64,000 bases of DNA, taken from positions 1,826,513 to 1,890,512 of the forward strand of contig NZ_FUFN01000010.1 in the NCBI RefSeq assembly GCF_900162615.1, read 5' to 3'. This DNA is from Virgibacillus proomii. GTDB taxonomy: Bacteria > Bacillota > Bacilli > Bacillales > Amphibacillaceae. A program made the position numbers and the translations under genes. Below, one piece after another: positions 17,639-27,462 of the stretch. Within the stretch, counting starts at the first letter, position 1. Every line of letters starts with the position of its first letter. The notes under the pieces are model-generated. The model ran no database searches. It was not told the origin of the DNA and saw only the letters and a list, made by a program, of their open reading frames with translations.

Positions 17639-18439
17639 ATGAAGCAACGGATTATAACAGCCATTGTTGCACTCATTATATTTGTCCCATTTGTTATTAT
17701 TGGCGGTTTGCCATTTGAAATATTAGTATATATAATGGCGACTATCGGCTTTCTTGAGTTGATCAGGATGGGAAATATAGCTAAATACTCGATTCCATCC
17801 GTTATGGGAATTGTGTTATTATGGGTGTTAATGATGCAGGAGCATTCGGGAACTACTCCCTTTGCATGGCTGACGAAAACAGAGATAGTTATGCTTATAG
17901 TATTATTATTACTATCATATACCGTATTAGTAAAAAATAAATTTACATTTGATCACGCTGGTGTTGTTTTATTATCCGCTATCTATGTAGGCATGGGTTT
18001 TTATTATTTAATTTTGGCTAGAGAAGGTGAAAATGGCGGGGGATTAGCCACTATCCTGTATATATTTTTGCTTATCTGGTCGACAGATACAGGTGCTTAT
18101 TTTGTTGGACGAGCATTTGGAAAACGGAAGCTTTGGCCAAAAATCAGTCCGAATAAAACAGTAGAGGGTGCAATAGGTGGCATCGTTATGGCGATCATTA
18201 CGAGTATTATTTTTCAATTAATTCATCCAATTGAAGATACATTAATCGGTATGATTGGTGTAGCCATTATCGCTTCCGTATTTGGACAAATTGGTGACCT
18301 CGTAGAATCTGCATTCAAACGGCATTTTGGTGTGAAGGACTCTGGCAACGTGCTTCCTGGTCATGGAGGTATATTGGATCGGTTTGACAGTTTATTATTT
18401 GTATTACCGATTTTACACTTAGTAGGTTTTTTTAATTAA
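17639..18439 (+). CDS. cdsA: Phosphatidate cytidylyltransferase
   Basis: Integral membrane enzyme making CDP-diacylglycerol for phospholipid synthesis. It has multiple hydrophobic segments and the CDS signature near the C-terminus, SAFKRHFGVKDSGN then LPGHGGILDRFDS, with SPNKTVEGAIGG upstream. The 266-residue length is typical. In B. subtilis the next gene would be dxr; here a repeat-bearing gap follows. Confidence 0.97.
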   Translation: MKQRIITAIVALIIFVPFVIIGGLPFEILVYIMATIGFLELIRMGNIAKYSIPSVMGIVLLWVLMMQEHSGTTPFAWLTKTEIVMLIVLLLLSYTVLVKNKFTFDHAGVVLLSAIYVGMGFYYLILAREGENGGGLATILYIFLLIWSTDTGAYFVGRAFGKRKLWPKISPNKTVEGAIGGIVMAIITSIIFQLIHPIEDTLIGMIGVAIIASVFGQIGDLVESAFKRHFGVKDSGNVLPGHGGILDRFDSLLFVLPILHLVGFFN

Positions 18440-18872
18440 GCACATAATAAAATAATTAGTAGTGTAAACGGGTATCGTTTCCTGAACAATAAATAAACTT
18501 GGCTGTCTACTGACTTGTTATACTTAGAAATAATAATCTTTACAACATGGAAACATATTCTAAAGTTTTATCCCGCATGTAAGGTGCCGTAATACTCCCA
18601 CTTCAAGAGTGTAGGAAATACGAAGAAATTAAACTGAGAGAAAACGGCACCTAAATGCCCGATTTGTTCAAGGATCTTTAGATCATGCCCTTGCGGTACT
18701 AACATTCAGTAGGAGATGGAAGAAAACTCCTACTGAATCAAGTCTCACTTTATACGTTTGAATGAACAACGAGATTCGATGCATCATTTTTTAGATGCTT
18801 TTTTAACATCGTCATAGCAATAAAAATTAACGAGAAATAAGTCTACATCCTATTAAAAGGAAGGTGTTCTTT
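18440..18872. other. Gap between cdsA and rseP where dxr is usually found; holds one A repeat
   Basis: A gap of about 430 bp in place of dxr. It contains a complete forward element A, flanked by A+T-rich sequence. A weak hairpin (GCATC at 18781-18785 with GATGC at 18794-18798, then six T) could terminate transcription. I saw no dxr-like coding remnant. Confidence 0.7.
18566..18753 (+). repeat. Element A, full forward copy
   Basis: It runs from TTTTATCCCGCATGTAAGG to TCTCACTTTATA. The core stem is GGTGCCGT/ACGGCACC. The second hairpin is AAGGATCTTTAGATCATGCCCTT-like, and the terminal hairpin arms are CAGTAGGAG and CTCCTACTG. One of the longest copies (about 188 bp). Confidence 0.85.
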
Positions 18873-20138
18873 TTGAATACGGTAATCGCGTTTATTTTCA
18901 TGTTCGGTCTCCTCGTTTTTATCCATGAATGGGGTCATTTGATTTTTGCCAAACGAGCTGGTATGCTCGCACGAGAGTTTGCGATTGGTTTTGGACCTAA
19001 AGTATTTGCATTTACAAGAAACGAAACGGTGTATACAATTCGACTCCTTCCAATTGGCGGATATGTAAGAGTGGCCGGAGAAGACCCAGAAATTATTGAT
19101 CTAAAGCCTGGTCATCATGTTGGGCTCGAATTTAATGAACAAGATGAGGTCATTAAAATCATCGTTAATCATAAATCAAAGCATCCCAATGCCCGCGTGA
19201 TTGAAATAGAGGAAGCAGATTTAGATCATAAGCTGCAAATTGTAGGTTATGAAATTGATGAACAGGATGAAGAGTTACGGTTTAAGGTGCATCCAAAAGC
19301 CAAGTTTGTTATGGATGAACAAGAGACACAAATTGCACCTTATAATCGGCAATTTGCATCCAAATCCGTCGGTCAACGTGCTATGCAATTGTTTGCAGGT
19401 CCAATGATGAACTTTGTCCTGGCAATTGTCATCTTTTTAATACTGGGTGTTATTCAAGGAGTACCTGTGGAAGAAGCTAAAATGGGTGAAGTACAAGCGG
19501 ATAGCCCAGCAGCTGAAGCGGGGATTAAAAACGGCGATGAGGTTGTAAAAATAGAGGGTCAGTCCATTTCGACATGGCAACAATTTACTACCATTGTTCG
19601 AGAAAACCCCGGTGAGGAGCTTGATCTAGTTGTTCTTCGTGAAGGGAAAGAAGTGCCGTTAACCGTTATTCCTGCAGAGGTTCCAGGAATGGAAGGACAA
19701 GAGCCATTTGGGCAAATTGGTGTCTATAAGGCCTTTGAGAAATCACTATTAGGAACAGTTTCCTATGGTTTTACGCAAACCTTTGAAACGACAAAGCTTA
19801 TTTTAACGAACTTAGGAATGCTAATAACAGGTCAATTACCAATTGAAACATTATCCGGACCAGTCGGGATTTATGATGCAACGGATCAAATTGTTCAAAC
19901 AGGATTTACTAATTTCCTGCTGTGGACAGCAATGTTAAGCATTAACTTAGGAATAGTAAATCTTGTTCCACTTCCTGCACTAGATGGGGGTCGATTATTA
20001 TTTGTTGGTATTGAGGCCGTTCGTGGAAAGCCGATTGCGCCGGAAAAAGAAGGCTTGTTCCATTTTGTTGGTTTTGCCTTTTTAATGCTTTTAATGATTA
20101 TCGTTACGTGGAATGATATTCAGCGCTTATTCCTTTAA
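18873..20138 (+). CDS. rseP: Site-2 intramembrane metalloprotease RseP (RasP)
   Basis: Membrane zinc protease that cleaves anti-sigma factors and remnant signal peptides; RasP in B. subtilis releases SigW. The HExxH motif is IHEWGHLIFAKRAG in the first membrane segment, a PDZ domain spans the middle (KMGEVQADSPAAEAGIKNGD), and the third motif NLVPLPALDGGRL carries the metal-binding Asp. A GTG at 18864 opens the frame, but AAAGGAAGG at 18856-18864 fits the TTG at 18873 better, giving about 421 residues. dxr and proS, its usual flanking genes, are absent. Confidence 0.95.
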   Translation: MNTVIAFIFMFGLLVFIHEWGHLIFAKRAGMLAREFAIGFGPKVFAFTRNETVYTIRLLPIGGYVRVAGEDPEIIDLKPGHHVGLEFNEQDEVIKIIVNHKSKHPNARVIEIEEADLDHKLQIVGYEIDEQDEELRFKVHPKAKFVMDEQETQIAPYNRQFASKSVGQRAMQLFAGPMMNFVLAIVIFLILGVIQGVPVEEAKMGEVQADSPAAEAGIKNGDEVVKIEGQSISTWQQFTTIVRENPGEELDLVVLREGKEVPLTVIPAEVPGMEGQEPFGQIGVYKAFEKSLLGTVSYGFTQTFETTKLILTNLGMLITGQLPIETLSGPVGIYDATDQIVQTGFTNFLLWTAMLSINLGIVNLVPLPALDGGRLLFVGIEAVRGKPIAPEKEGLFHFVGFAFLMLLMIIVTWNDIQRLFL

Positions 20139-20517
20139 ATTGTATAAAGCTGCTGCATATCCACATGAATGGATCATTAGACTTTGGATGAAAGGCTAAA
20201 GACAATGGGCCGATTTTTAAAGCTTGGTTTCGCTTAAGAAAAGTGATTGTTTAAAACAACGAATTTACCTTAGCTTCAGTTAGATAATAGATTCTAATGT
20301 ACGCCTAAGCAGTTTTAAAAATGGTATCCTTATCAACCCTTTAAGAAACAAGAATTTATTCAAATATATGGTTTTGGAGGTCTCTTCAACTAGTTTAGAG
20401 TCAAAAAGATTACCATACGGATAGTTTTATCTGTAAAACCCTTGTCATATGCCAAGAGACAGGGGTTTTATAGCATAAATAAGATCTAAATTTGATTAAC
20501 GGTACAGGAGGAGAACA
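20139..20517. other. Gap between rseP and polC where proS is usually found
   Basis: A 379-bp A+T-rich gap with no A or B repeat and no proS-like coding remnant that I can see. Its only clear structure is the terminator-like hairpin at 20434-20471, which precedes the polC ribosome site. Confidence 0.6.
20434..20471 (+). terminator. Terminator-like hairpin before polC
   Basis: TAAAACCCTTGTC (20434-20446) pairs with GACAGGGGTTTTA (20458-20470), 13 bp with one G-U. It has no long T run beyond the stem, so it could be a terminator or part of a leader attenuator. Confidence 0.6.
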
Positions 20518-23500
20518 ATGGATATAACAAAAAAAGAAAAAATGGATGTACTGTTAAAACAACTGCAGATGTCGGAAGATCAGTTAGTCTATTTTAAAGA
20601 TAGCTACTTAAATAAATTGGAAATAGTAAAACATACAAAAACATGGCATTTTCACATTTGTACGAAAAAAGTGTTACCCTGTGAAGTTTATCAGCTGTTT
20701 AAACATCGCTTGCAAACATGCTTTCAAAAGATTGCGAATATTGATGTTTCGATTGAAACGACAGAAAAGACTTGTGATGAAGCTAATACGTTAAAATATT
20801 GGCAGGATTTCATTCATTCGGCTGCACAATTATCACCGGCATATAAGGACATGGTGTTAAACCAGACCCCAGAAGTTGACGGTAATAATATTATGTTAAC
20901 TGCAAGAAATGAAGCAGAAGCATTAGCAGTTAAAAAACGCTTAGAAGAATCATTTAAACATTTCTGTGTAAAAGCGGGTTTGCCTAGATATGTAATTAAA
21001 ATTGACGTTAGAACAGAGATCGAGGCTTTACAACGGTTTAAGCAACAAACAGCAGTTGAAGATCAGAAAATCGTTCAAAGGACAGTGCAAGAAAAAGAAA
21101 AACGCGATCAAACGAAACTCCAATCTGATAACAAGCCGGTCATGTTAGGCTATAAAATACAGGATGAGCCAATTCATATGGAAGAAATCATCGAAGAAGA
21201 ACGCAGGGTAACCGTGCAAGGGTATATTTTTTCTGTTGACATACGTGAGTTGCGTTCGGGAAGAAGCTTGCTGATTGCTAAAGTAACCGATTATACCGAC
21301 TCTCTCCAAATCAAGATGTTCTCAAAAGGAGATGAAGACAGAGAAAAATTTAAAGCTGTCAAAGAAGGGATATGGATTAAAGCCCGAGGCAGCATCCAAA
21401 CAGATATGTATTCCAATGAATTAGTAATGATGGCAAATGACATACAAGAAATCAGAGTCGAGCCACGTAAAGATACAGCACCAGAGGACGAGAAAAGAGT
21501 GGAATTACATGCACATACGACGATGAGTCAAATGGATGCAGTTGTTTCACCAACCAATCTAATCGCACAAGCTGCTAAATGGGGACATCAAGCAGTAGCT
21601 ATAACTGATCACGCTGGTGTTCAAGGCTTTCCGGAAGCACATCATGCAGGGGAAAAACATGGAATTAAAGTGCTGTATGGAGTAGAGGCGAATTTAGTTG
21701 ATGATGGTGTACCAATTGCCTACAACGAACATGATATTGATTTAGCCACAGGTACATATATTGTCTTTGACGTTGAAACGACAGGTTTATCGGCTGTGTA
21801 TGACACAATAATTGAGCTGGCGGCCGTAAAAATTCACCAAGGTGAAATTATTGATCGATTTGAGTCTTTTGCCAACCCACACCATCCATTATCCCAAACA
21901 ACCATTGACCTTACCGGAATTACCGACGAGATGGTACAAGATGCTCCAGAAGTAGATGATGTATTACGAGACTTTCGAAATTGGATGGAAGATGGTATTT
22001 TAGTTGCGCACAATGCCAGTTTTGATATGGGATTTTTAAACCAAGGCTTACAAAAAATCGGGTATGATAAATCGGAAAATGCTGTCATTGATACATTAGA
22101 ACTAGCCAGGTTTCTTTTCCCTCAGTTAAAAAATCACCGTTTAAATACATTGTGTAAACATTTGGACATTGAACTAACGCAGCATCACCGAGCTATTTAT
22201 GACGCAGAGGCAACGGGATATTTATTGTGGAAGCTTGTGCAAGAATTGTTAAAAAAAGATATTACAAATCACAATCAATTGAACAATCATATGGGTGAAG
22301 GAAATGCGTATCAACGCTCCAGACCGTTTCATTGTACATTAATTGCGAAGACAGAAGAAGGGCTTAAAAACATTTATAAACTAGTGTCCTATGCCCATAT
22401 TGATTATTTCTACCGTGTACCGAGATTACCTAGATCACTATTACAAAAATATCGTCATGGTATATTAGTAGGTTCCGCATGTGACCAAGGTGAAGTCTTT
22501 GAAACAATGATGCAAAAATCAGAAGATGAAGCGGAAAACGTGGCACAATTCTATGATTATATTGAAGTGCAACCACCGGCAAATTATGCCCATTTAATTG
22601 AAAAAGATTTGGTGCAAAATGAAGCACAAATACTAGATATTATTAAGAAACTAGTAAAATTAGGAGAAAGAATTGGCAAACGTGTAGTAGCAACCGGTAA
22701 TGTTCATTATTTAGATGAACAAGATCAAATTTATCGGCAAATTCTCATTGCCTCTCAAGCAGGAAATCCGTTAAATCGGGTTACATTACCGCAAACACCT
22801 TTTCGTACTACCAATGAGATGCTAAACGAATTTCAATTTTTAGGAGAAAAGAAAGCAAAAGAAATTGTGATCACAAACACGAATTTAATTGCCGATGAAA
22901 TAGAAGAAATATCTCCAGTAAAGGATGGATTATTCACTCCAACGATTGAAGGAGCGGAAGAAGAAATAAGAGACCTTTGTTATACAAGAGCTAAAAAAAT
23001 ATACGGCGAACCGCTTCCGAAAATTGTTTCCGAACGATTAGAAAAAGAATTAAAGAGTATTATTGGACATGGTTTTAGTGTCATTTATCTTATTTCTCAA
23101 AAACTAGTGAAAAAATCATTGGAGGATGGGTATTTGGTTGGCTCTAGGGGCTCTGTTGGTTCATCATTTGTCGCAACGATGACCGAAATAACAGAGGTAA
23201 ATCCTTTGCCACCGCATTATATTTGTAAAGAATGCCACTATCATGAATTTATTACGGATGGTTCTGTCGGAAGCGGGTTTGATCTTCCAGATAAGGACTG
23301 CCCAACATGTCAAACTCCATTAACAAAAGATGGACAAGACATCCCATTTGAAACTTTTTTAGGTTTTAAAGGAGATAAAGTACCAGATATTGATCTAAAC
23401 TTTTCAGGTTCTTATCAACCGAGAGCCCATAATTATACAAAAGAACTGTTTGGAATTGATAATGTTTATCGTGCAGGAACGATTGGAACGATCGCTGAAA

Positions 23501-24804
23501 AGACGGCTTACGGCTATGTAAAGGGTTATGCGTCTGATAATCAGCTTGCCTTAAAAAATGCTGAAGTGGATCGATTAGTAAAAGGTTGTACAGGCGTAAA
23601 ACGGACAACCGGGCAACACCCCGGTGGTATTATTGTTGTACCTGATGATAAGGAGATTTATGATTTTACGCCTATTCAATATCCGGCTGATGATCGAAAT
23701 AGTGAGTGGCGAACGACTCATTTTGACTTCCACTCTATCCATGATAATTTATTGAAGTTAGATATTCTTGGCCACGATGATCCAACCGTAATACGAATGT
23801 TACAAGATCTAAGCGGAATTGATCCAAAGACGATCCCAACGGATGATCCGGATGTAATGACTATTTTTTCAGGAACAGAAGCGCTTGGGGTGACCCCGGA
23901 ACAAATTAACTGTAAAACAGGGACATTGGGTGTTCCGGAATTTGGAACGAAATTTGTGCGGCAAATGCTTGAAGATACAAAGCCTAAAACATTTGCAGAA
24001 CTTGTTATTATCTCTGGCTTATCACATGGTACAGATGTGTGGCTTGGTAATGCGCAAGAGTTGATTAATAATGGGATATGTGAATTGCCGGATGTTATCG
24101 GTTGTCGAGATGATATCATGGTTTACCTCATGCACAAAGGGCTTGAAGCTTCTTTAGCATTTAAAATTATGGAGTTTGTCCGTAAAGGTAAAGGGCTAAA
24201 AGATGAATGGATTACAGAAATGAAGAAACATAATGTGCCAGATTGGTATATTGAATCTTGTAAAAAGATTAAATATATGTTCCCGAAAGCTCACGCAGCT
24301 GCATACGTGTTAATGGCTGTGCGAATTGCTTATTTTAAAGTTCATTATCCAATCTATTTTTACGCAGCTTATTTTACAGTTCGAGCAGATGATTTTGAAC
24401 TGGATACGATGATCCAAGGAGCCAATGCTATACGTAAGCGAATTGAAGCTATTACAGCAAAAGGAAATGACGCTTCACCAAAGGAAAAAAGTTTATTAAC
24501 GGTGTTAGAGATTTCACTTGAAATGTGCGAAAGAGGTTTTTCATTTAACAAAGTGGATTTATATAAATCTAGTGCGACGGAGTTTATCGTCGATGGGGAT
24601 TCCTTAATCCCACCATTTAATGCTGTTGATGGACTAGGCACAAATGCTGCGTTAAATATTGTCAAAGCTAGAGAAGAAGGAGAGTTTCTATCCAAGGAAG
24701 ATCTGCGGGAAAGAAGTAAAATTTCTAAAACCGTATTGGAATATTTGGACAATCACGGCTGCTTAGAGGGAATGGCTGAGCAAAATCAACTATCCTTATT
24801 CTAG
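20518..24804 (+). CDS. polC: DNA polymerase III alpha subunit, Gram-positive PolC type
   Basis: Replicative DNA polymerase of low-G+C Gram-positives. Across 1428 residues: an N-terminal OB region; a PHP domain starting at HAHTTMSQMDA (about residue 331); an inserted DEDD-type 3'-5' exonuclease with FDVETTGL (about 417) and HNASFDMGFL; the rest of PHP; zinc-binding Cys pairs CKEC and CPTC (about residues 900-930); and the polymerase core with the catalytic PDIDLNFSG (about 955). It ends with QNQLSLF, a likely beta-clamp binding tail. A GGAGGAG ribosome site precedes the ATG. The frame is intact throughout. Confidence 0.98.
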   Translation: MDITKKEKMDVLLKQLQMSEDQLVYFKDSYLNKLEIVKHTKTWHFHICTKKVLPCEVYQLFKHRLQTCFQKIANIDVSIETTEKTCDEANTLKYWQDFIHSAAQLSPAYKDMVLNQTPEVDGNNIMLTARNEAEALAVKKRLEESFKHFCVKAGLPRYVIKIDVRTEIEALQRFKQQTAVEDQKIVQRTVQEKEKRDQTKLQSDNKPVMLGYKIQDEPIHMEEIIEEERRVTVQGYIFSVDIRELRSGRSLLIAKVTDYTDSLQIKMFSKGDEDREKFKAVKEGIWIKARGSIQTDMYSNELVMMANDIQEIRVEPRKDTAPEDEKRVELHAHTTMSQMDAVVSPTNLIAQAAKWGHQAVAITDHAGVQGFPEAHHAGEKHGIKVLYGVEANLVDDGVPIAYNEHDIDLATGTYIVFDVETTGLSAVYDTIIELAAVKIHQGEIIDRFESFANPHHPLSQTTIDLTGITDEMVQDAPEVDDVLRDFRNWMEDGILVAHNASFDMGFLNQGLQKIGYDKSENAVIDTLELARFLFPQLKNHRLNTLCKHLDIELTQHHRAIYDAEATGYLLWKLVQELLKKDITNHNQLNNHMGEGNAYQRSRPFHCTLIAKTEEGLKNIYKLVSYAHIDYFYRVPRLPRSLLQKYRHGILVGSACDQGEVFETMMQKSEDEAENVAQFYDYIEVQPPANYAHLIEKDLVQNEAQILDIIKKLVKLGERIGKRVVATGNVHYLDEQDQIYRQILIASQAGNPLNRVTLPQTPFRTTNEMLNEFQFLGEKKAKEIVITNTNLIADEIEEISPVKDGLFTPTIEGAEEEIRDLCYTRAKKIYGEPLPKIVSERLEKELKSIIGHGFSVIYLISQKLVKKSLEDGYLVGSRGSVGSSFVATMTEITEVNPLPPHYICKECHYHEFITDGSVGSGFDLPDKDCPTCQTPLTKDGQDIPFETFLGFKGDKVPDIDLNFSGSYQPRAHNYTKELFGIDNVYRAGTIGTIAEKTAYGYVKGYASDNQLALKNAEVDRLVKGCTGVKRTTGQHPGGIIVVPDDKEIYDFTPIQYPADDRNSEWRTTHFDFHSIHDNLLKLDILGHDDPTVIRMLQDLSGIDPKTIPTDDPDVMTIFSGTEALGVTPEQINCKTGTLGVPEFGTKFVRQMLEDTKPKTFAELVIISGLSHGTDVWLGNAQELINNGICELPDVIGCRDDIMVYLMHKGLEASLAFKIMEFVRKGKGLKDEWITEMKKHNVPDWYIESCKKIKYMFPKAHAAAYVLMAVRIAYFKVHYPIYFYAAYFTVRADDFELDTMIQGANAIRKRIEAITAKGNDASPKEKSLLTVLEISLEMCERGFSFNKVDLYKSSATEFIVDGDSLIPPFNAVDGLGTNAALNIVKAREEGEFLSKEDLRERSKISKTVLEYLDNHGCLEGMAEQNQLSLF

Positions 24805-24849
24805 CCGGTTAGAAAATTGTTCGACTGCAGATATCTTTTTTGTAAAGTA

Positions 24850-24975
24850 GCTTTGTCCAGCTTATGACACTTTGCGCTTGGTTCTTCGAGGGGGCTTTAC
24901 TCCTTCCCAAAGGGGTGAAGTCTCCTCGGCGGGTTTTAGCGTAGTTGGCTAATCGAGCGCTTGCGCTTTTGATCC
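24850..24975 (+). repeat. Element D, forward copy
   Basis: A G+C-richer block with TGCGCTTGGTTCTTCGAGG, then GTGAAGTCTCCTCGGCGG, ending CTAATCGAGCGCTTGCGC. The copy near 55.0 kb is the same kind of block in reverse orientation (GCAAGCGC, GGAGGAGAC, GGAGTGAAGC). Its end also resembles the tail of element B. Confidence 0.45.
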
Positions 24976-25039
24976 TTGCAATGAAATAAACGATATGCTA
25001 TACTTATTTTGGTAAGTTAACGATACGAACGTTTTAAAA

Positions 25040-25065
25040 GAGTGGGTGATCACCCACTCTTTCTT
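25040..25065 (+). terminator. Perfect-palindrome terminator after polC
   Basis: GAGTGGGT-GATC-ACCCACTC (25040-25059) followed by TTTCTT. It probably terminates polC. Confidence 0.75.
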
Positions 25066-25090
25066 CATACTTTAGCTTGCAACGATGAAT

Positions 25091-25119
25091 CCCTTGCCAA
25101 ACCTCTAGGCAGGGGTTTT
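25091..25119 (+). terminator. Second terminator-like hairpin upstream of rimP
   Basis: CCCTTGCC (25091-25098) pairs with GGCAGGGG (25108-25115), followed by TTTTAT. It resembles the hairpin before polC at 20434. Confidence 0.55.
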
Positions 25120-25183
25120 ATATTGAAAAAAGGTGACAGCTTGTATGGTGGAATAGGGTTGGTTACCGGAATCATCCTAAAAA

Positions 25184-25370
25184 TAAATTGAAACTTCATT
25201 CAGTAGGAGTTTTCTTCCATCTCCTACTGAATGTTAGTACCGCAAGGGCATGATCTAAAGATCCTTGAACAAATCGGGCATTTAGGTGCCGTTAACTACC
25301 GCTTAGACCCTTTGTATCAACTCAAGATCTTGAAGTGGGAGTCTTACGGCACCTTACATGCGGGATAAAG
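25184..25370 (-). repeat. Element A, full reverse copy
   Basis: It begins ATAAATTGAAACTTCATTC and ends ACATGCGGGATAAAG. The terminal hairpin arms are CAGTAGGAG and CTCCTACTG, the second hairpin is CAAGGGCATGATCTAAAGATCCTTG-like, and the core stem is AGGTGCCGT/ACGGCACCT. Confidence 0.85.
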
Positions 25371-25581
25371 ATGGATTGATTATTAAAACGATGGTATAAC
25401 TGACAGTTTTGGTTAGGCGATAGCTCAGTAAAAAGGTAACCGGTTTTAAATCGAATCATTAGGGGAACTTCTTAAAGTTTGCTTTTCATAAAAAGCGATA
25501 GGCGGGAATTTTCCTTGCAGAAATGAAATAGGAGAAAATGGTTTATACTAGTAACTAAAACAGTTTAAAGGAGGATAAGCA

Positions 25582-26052
25582 TTGAGCTCGAAAGTAGTTA
25601 AAACAACGGAAGAATTGGTTCTCCCTATTTTAGAACAAAAAAACCTTGAATTAGTAGACATTGAATATGTAAAAGAAGGAAAGAACTGGTTTCTCCGCGT
25701 TTATATTGATAAAGATGGCGGCGTGGATATCACAGAATGTGGTGAAGTATCAGAGCAATTAAGTGAACGGTTGGATGAAGCCGATCCGATTTCTGAAGCT
25801 TATTTCCTAGAGGTTTCTTCACCAGGCGTAGAGCGCCCTTTAAAAACGAAACGAGATATTGCTAATAGTATTAATCAATACATCCATGTTAAATTATACG
25901 AACCGATCAATGGTGAAAAAACGTATGAAGGTGAGTTAATCAATTATTCGGACGATGTGTTAACAGTCGAATATAGAGTGAAAACGCGTAAAAAAACAGT
26001 AGAAATTCCATTTGATAAGATAGCCAAAGCCAGATTGGCTGTAAAGTTCTGA
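25582..26052 (+). CDS. rimP: Ribosome maturation factor RimP
   Basis: Needed for 30S subunit maturation. The 156-residue protein has VDIEYVKEGKNWFLRVYIDK, the ITECGEVSEQLSERLD helix, and EVSSPGVERPLKT, all family hallmarks. It starts with TTG, chosen because AAGGAGG (25568-25574) is well placed and alignment with the family begins here. First gene of the rimP-nusA-ylxR-ylxQ-infB cluster. Confidence 0.95.
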   Translation: MSSKVVKTTEELVLPILEQKNLELVDIEYVKEGKNWFLRVYIDKDGGVDITECGEVSEQLSERLDEADPISEAYFLEVSSPGVERPLKTKRDIANSINQYIHVKLYEPINGEKTYEGELINYSDDVLTVEYRVKTRKKTVEIPFDKIAKARLAVKF

Positions 26053-26068
26053 AAAGGGGGAGAAAAAA

Positions 26069-27166
26069 GTGAGTACGCAGTTGTTCGATGCCATTGATAA
26101 TTTAGCAAAAGAAAAAGGAATTGATAAGGAGATTCTATTGGAGGCCTTGGAAGCCGCGTTGATTTCAGCATACAAGAAAAATTTTAAATCAGCAACAAAC
26201 GTTCGTGTTGAGCTTAATGAAGAAACAGGTAAGATGCGTGTCTTCTCCAGAAAAACAGTCGTAGAAGAAGTAGAAGATACACAACAAGAACTTTCAATAG
26301 ATGAAGCAAAAGAAATTAACCCAAATTATGAAGTTGATGATATCGTTGAAGTGGAAGTAACTCCTAAGAATTTTGGACGAATCGCTGCTCAGGCTGCTAA
26401 ACAAGTTGTCACACAGCGTGTAAGGGAAGCGGAGCGGGGGGTTATTTATTCGGAGTTTGCTGACCGTGAAGAAGATGTGATGACAGGAATCATTCAGCGA
26501 AAAGATCCGCGTTTTGTGTATGTTAACCTCGGTAAAATAGAAGCAAAGCTGGCTGAATCGGAACAGATGCCGACGGAAGAATACAACATTCACGATCGTA
26601 TTAAAGTGTTTGTAACAAAAGTTGAAAACACAAGTAAGGGTCCGCAAATCTATATTTCAAGGTCACATCCAGGTTTATTGAAGCGACTATTTGAAATGGA
26701 AGTTCCTGAGATATATGATGGTATTGTAGAAATAAAATCCGTTGCCAGAGAAGCTGGAGATCGCTCGAAAATTTCTGTTTATGCAAGAGACCCAGAAATT
26801 GACCCGGTTGGCTCTTGCGTTGGGCAAAAAGGGCAACGTGTGCAAGCGATTGTTAATGAACTGAAAGGTGAAAAAATTGATATCGTGGAATGGTCGGATG
26901 ATCCAACTATTTATGTATCTAACGCATTAAGCCCTTCAAAGGTTATTAAGGTATTGGTGAATGAAGAAGAAAAAGCAACAAAGGTCATTGTACCTGATTA
27001 TCAATTATCGCTTGCAATTGGAAAACGTGGACAGAACGCACGTCTTGCCGCCAAGCTGACTGGTTGGAAAATAGACATAAAAAGTGAGTCTGAAGCGAAG
27101 GAAGAAGGATTGCTCGACGAAACTGACGAAGCCTATTCTGACAATGAAGAAAGTTTGTTTGAATAA
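26069..27166 (+). CDS. nusA: Transcription factor NusA
   Basis: Transcription elongation, pausing and termination factor. It has an N-terminal RNA polymerase-binding domain, an S1 domain (about residues 135-200), then two KH domains with DPVGSCVGQKGQRVQAI and LAIGKRGQNARLAAKL. It is 365 residues, without the C-terminal acidic repeats of the E. coli protein, as usual for Firmicutes. The start codon is GTG, with AAGGGGG eight bases upstream. Confidence 0.97.
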   Translation: MSTQLFDAIDNLAKEKGIDKEILLEALEAALISAYKKNFKSATNVRVELNEETGKMRVFSRKTVVEEVEDTQQELSIDEAKEINPNYEVDDIVEVEVTPKNFGRIAAQAAKQVVTQRVREAERGVIYSEFADREEDVMTGIIQRKDPRFVYVNLGKIEAKLAESEQMPTEEYNIHDRIKVFVTKVENTSKGPQIYISRSHPGLLKRLFEMEVPEIYDGIVEIKSVAREAGDRSKISVYARDPEIDPVGSCVGQKGQRVQAIVNELKGEKIDIVEWSDDPTIYVSNALSPSKVIKVLVNEEEKATKVIVPDYQLSLAIGKRGQNARLAAKLTGWKIDIKSESEAKEEGLLDETDEAYSDNEESLFE

Positions 27167-27180
27167 GGAGGATAGGACAC

Positions 27181-27462
27181 ATGATAAAGAAGCGAAAAAT
27201 TCCCACTCGTAGATGTGTCGTGACGAACGAAATGAAACCGAAAAAGGAATTAATCCGTATTGTTCGTAATAAAGAGGGAGAAGTGTTTGTGGATCCAACT
27301 GGTAAAAAAAATGGGAGAGGGGCTTACCTCTCAAAAGATATAGCAGTAATCGATCAAGCGGAAAAAACGAATGTGTTAAACAAACACTTAAATGCTACCG
27401 TTGATGCTGCCATTTTTACAGAACTCAGAGAACTGGTAGCAGGTGCAAATGATGAAAAATAA
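27181..27462 (+). CDS. rnpM: YlxR / RnpM, RNA-binding RNase P modulator
   Basis: Small basic DUF448 protein, recently described as a modulator of RNase P in Firmicutes. It shows PTRRCVVTNEMKPKKELIRIV and DPTGKKNGRGAYLSKD, the two family signatures. It has 93 residues, with AAGGAGGA ahead of the ATG. The end overlaps ylxQ, and the two lie between nusA and infB in the usual order. Confidence 0.93.
   Translation: MIKKRKIPTRRCVVTNEMKPKKELIRIVRNKEGEVFVDPTGKKNGRGAYLSKDIAVIDQAEKTNVLNKHLNATVDAAIFTELRELVAGANDEK

Larger units (their letters stand above)
24805..25581. other. Gap between polC and rimP with repeats and two hairpins
   Basis: A 777-bp gap. In order: element D (24850-24975), a perfect palindromic terminator, a second terminator-like hairpin, a reverse element A, and about 200 bp of A+T-rich sequence before the rimP ribosome site. 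No credible coding frame is visible. Confidence 0.75.

Noticed and set aside
25155..25169. AGGGTTGGTTACCGG, resembling the T-box motif AGGGTGGNACCGCG
   Set aside because: It has extra bases, no visible specifier stem upstream, and no matching terminator/antiterminator pair or aminoacyl-tRNA gene downstream.
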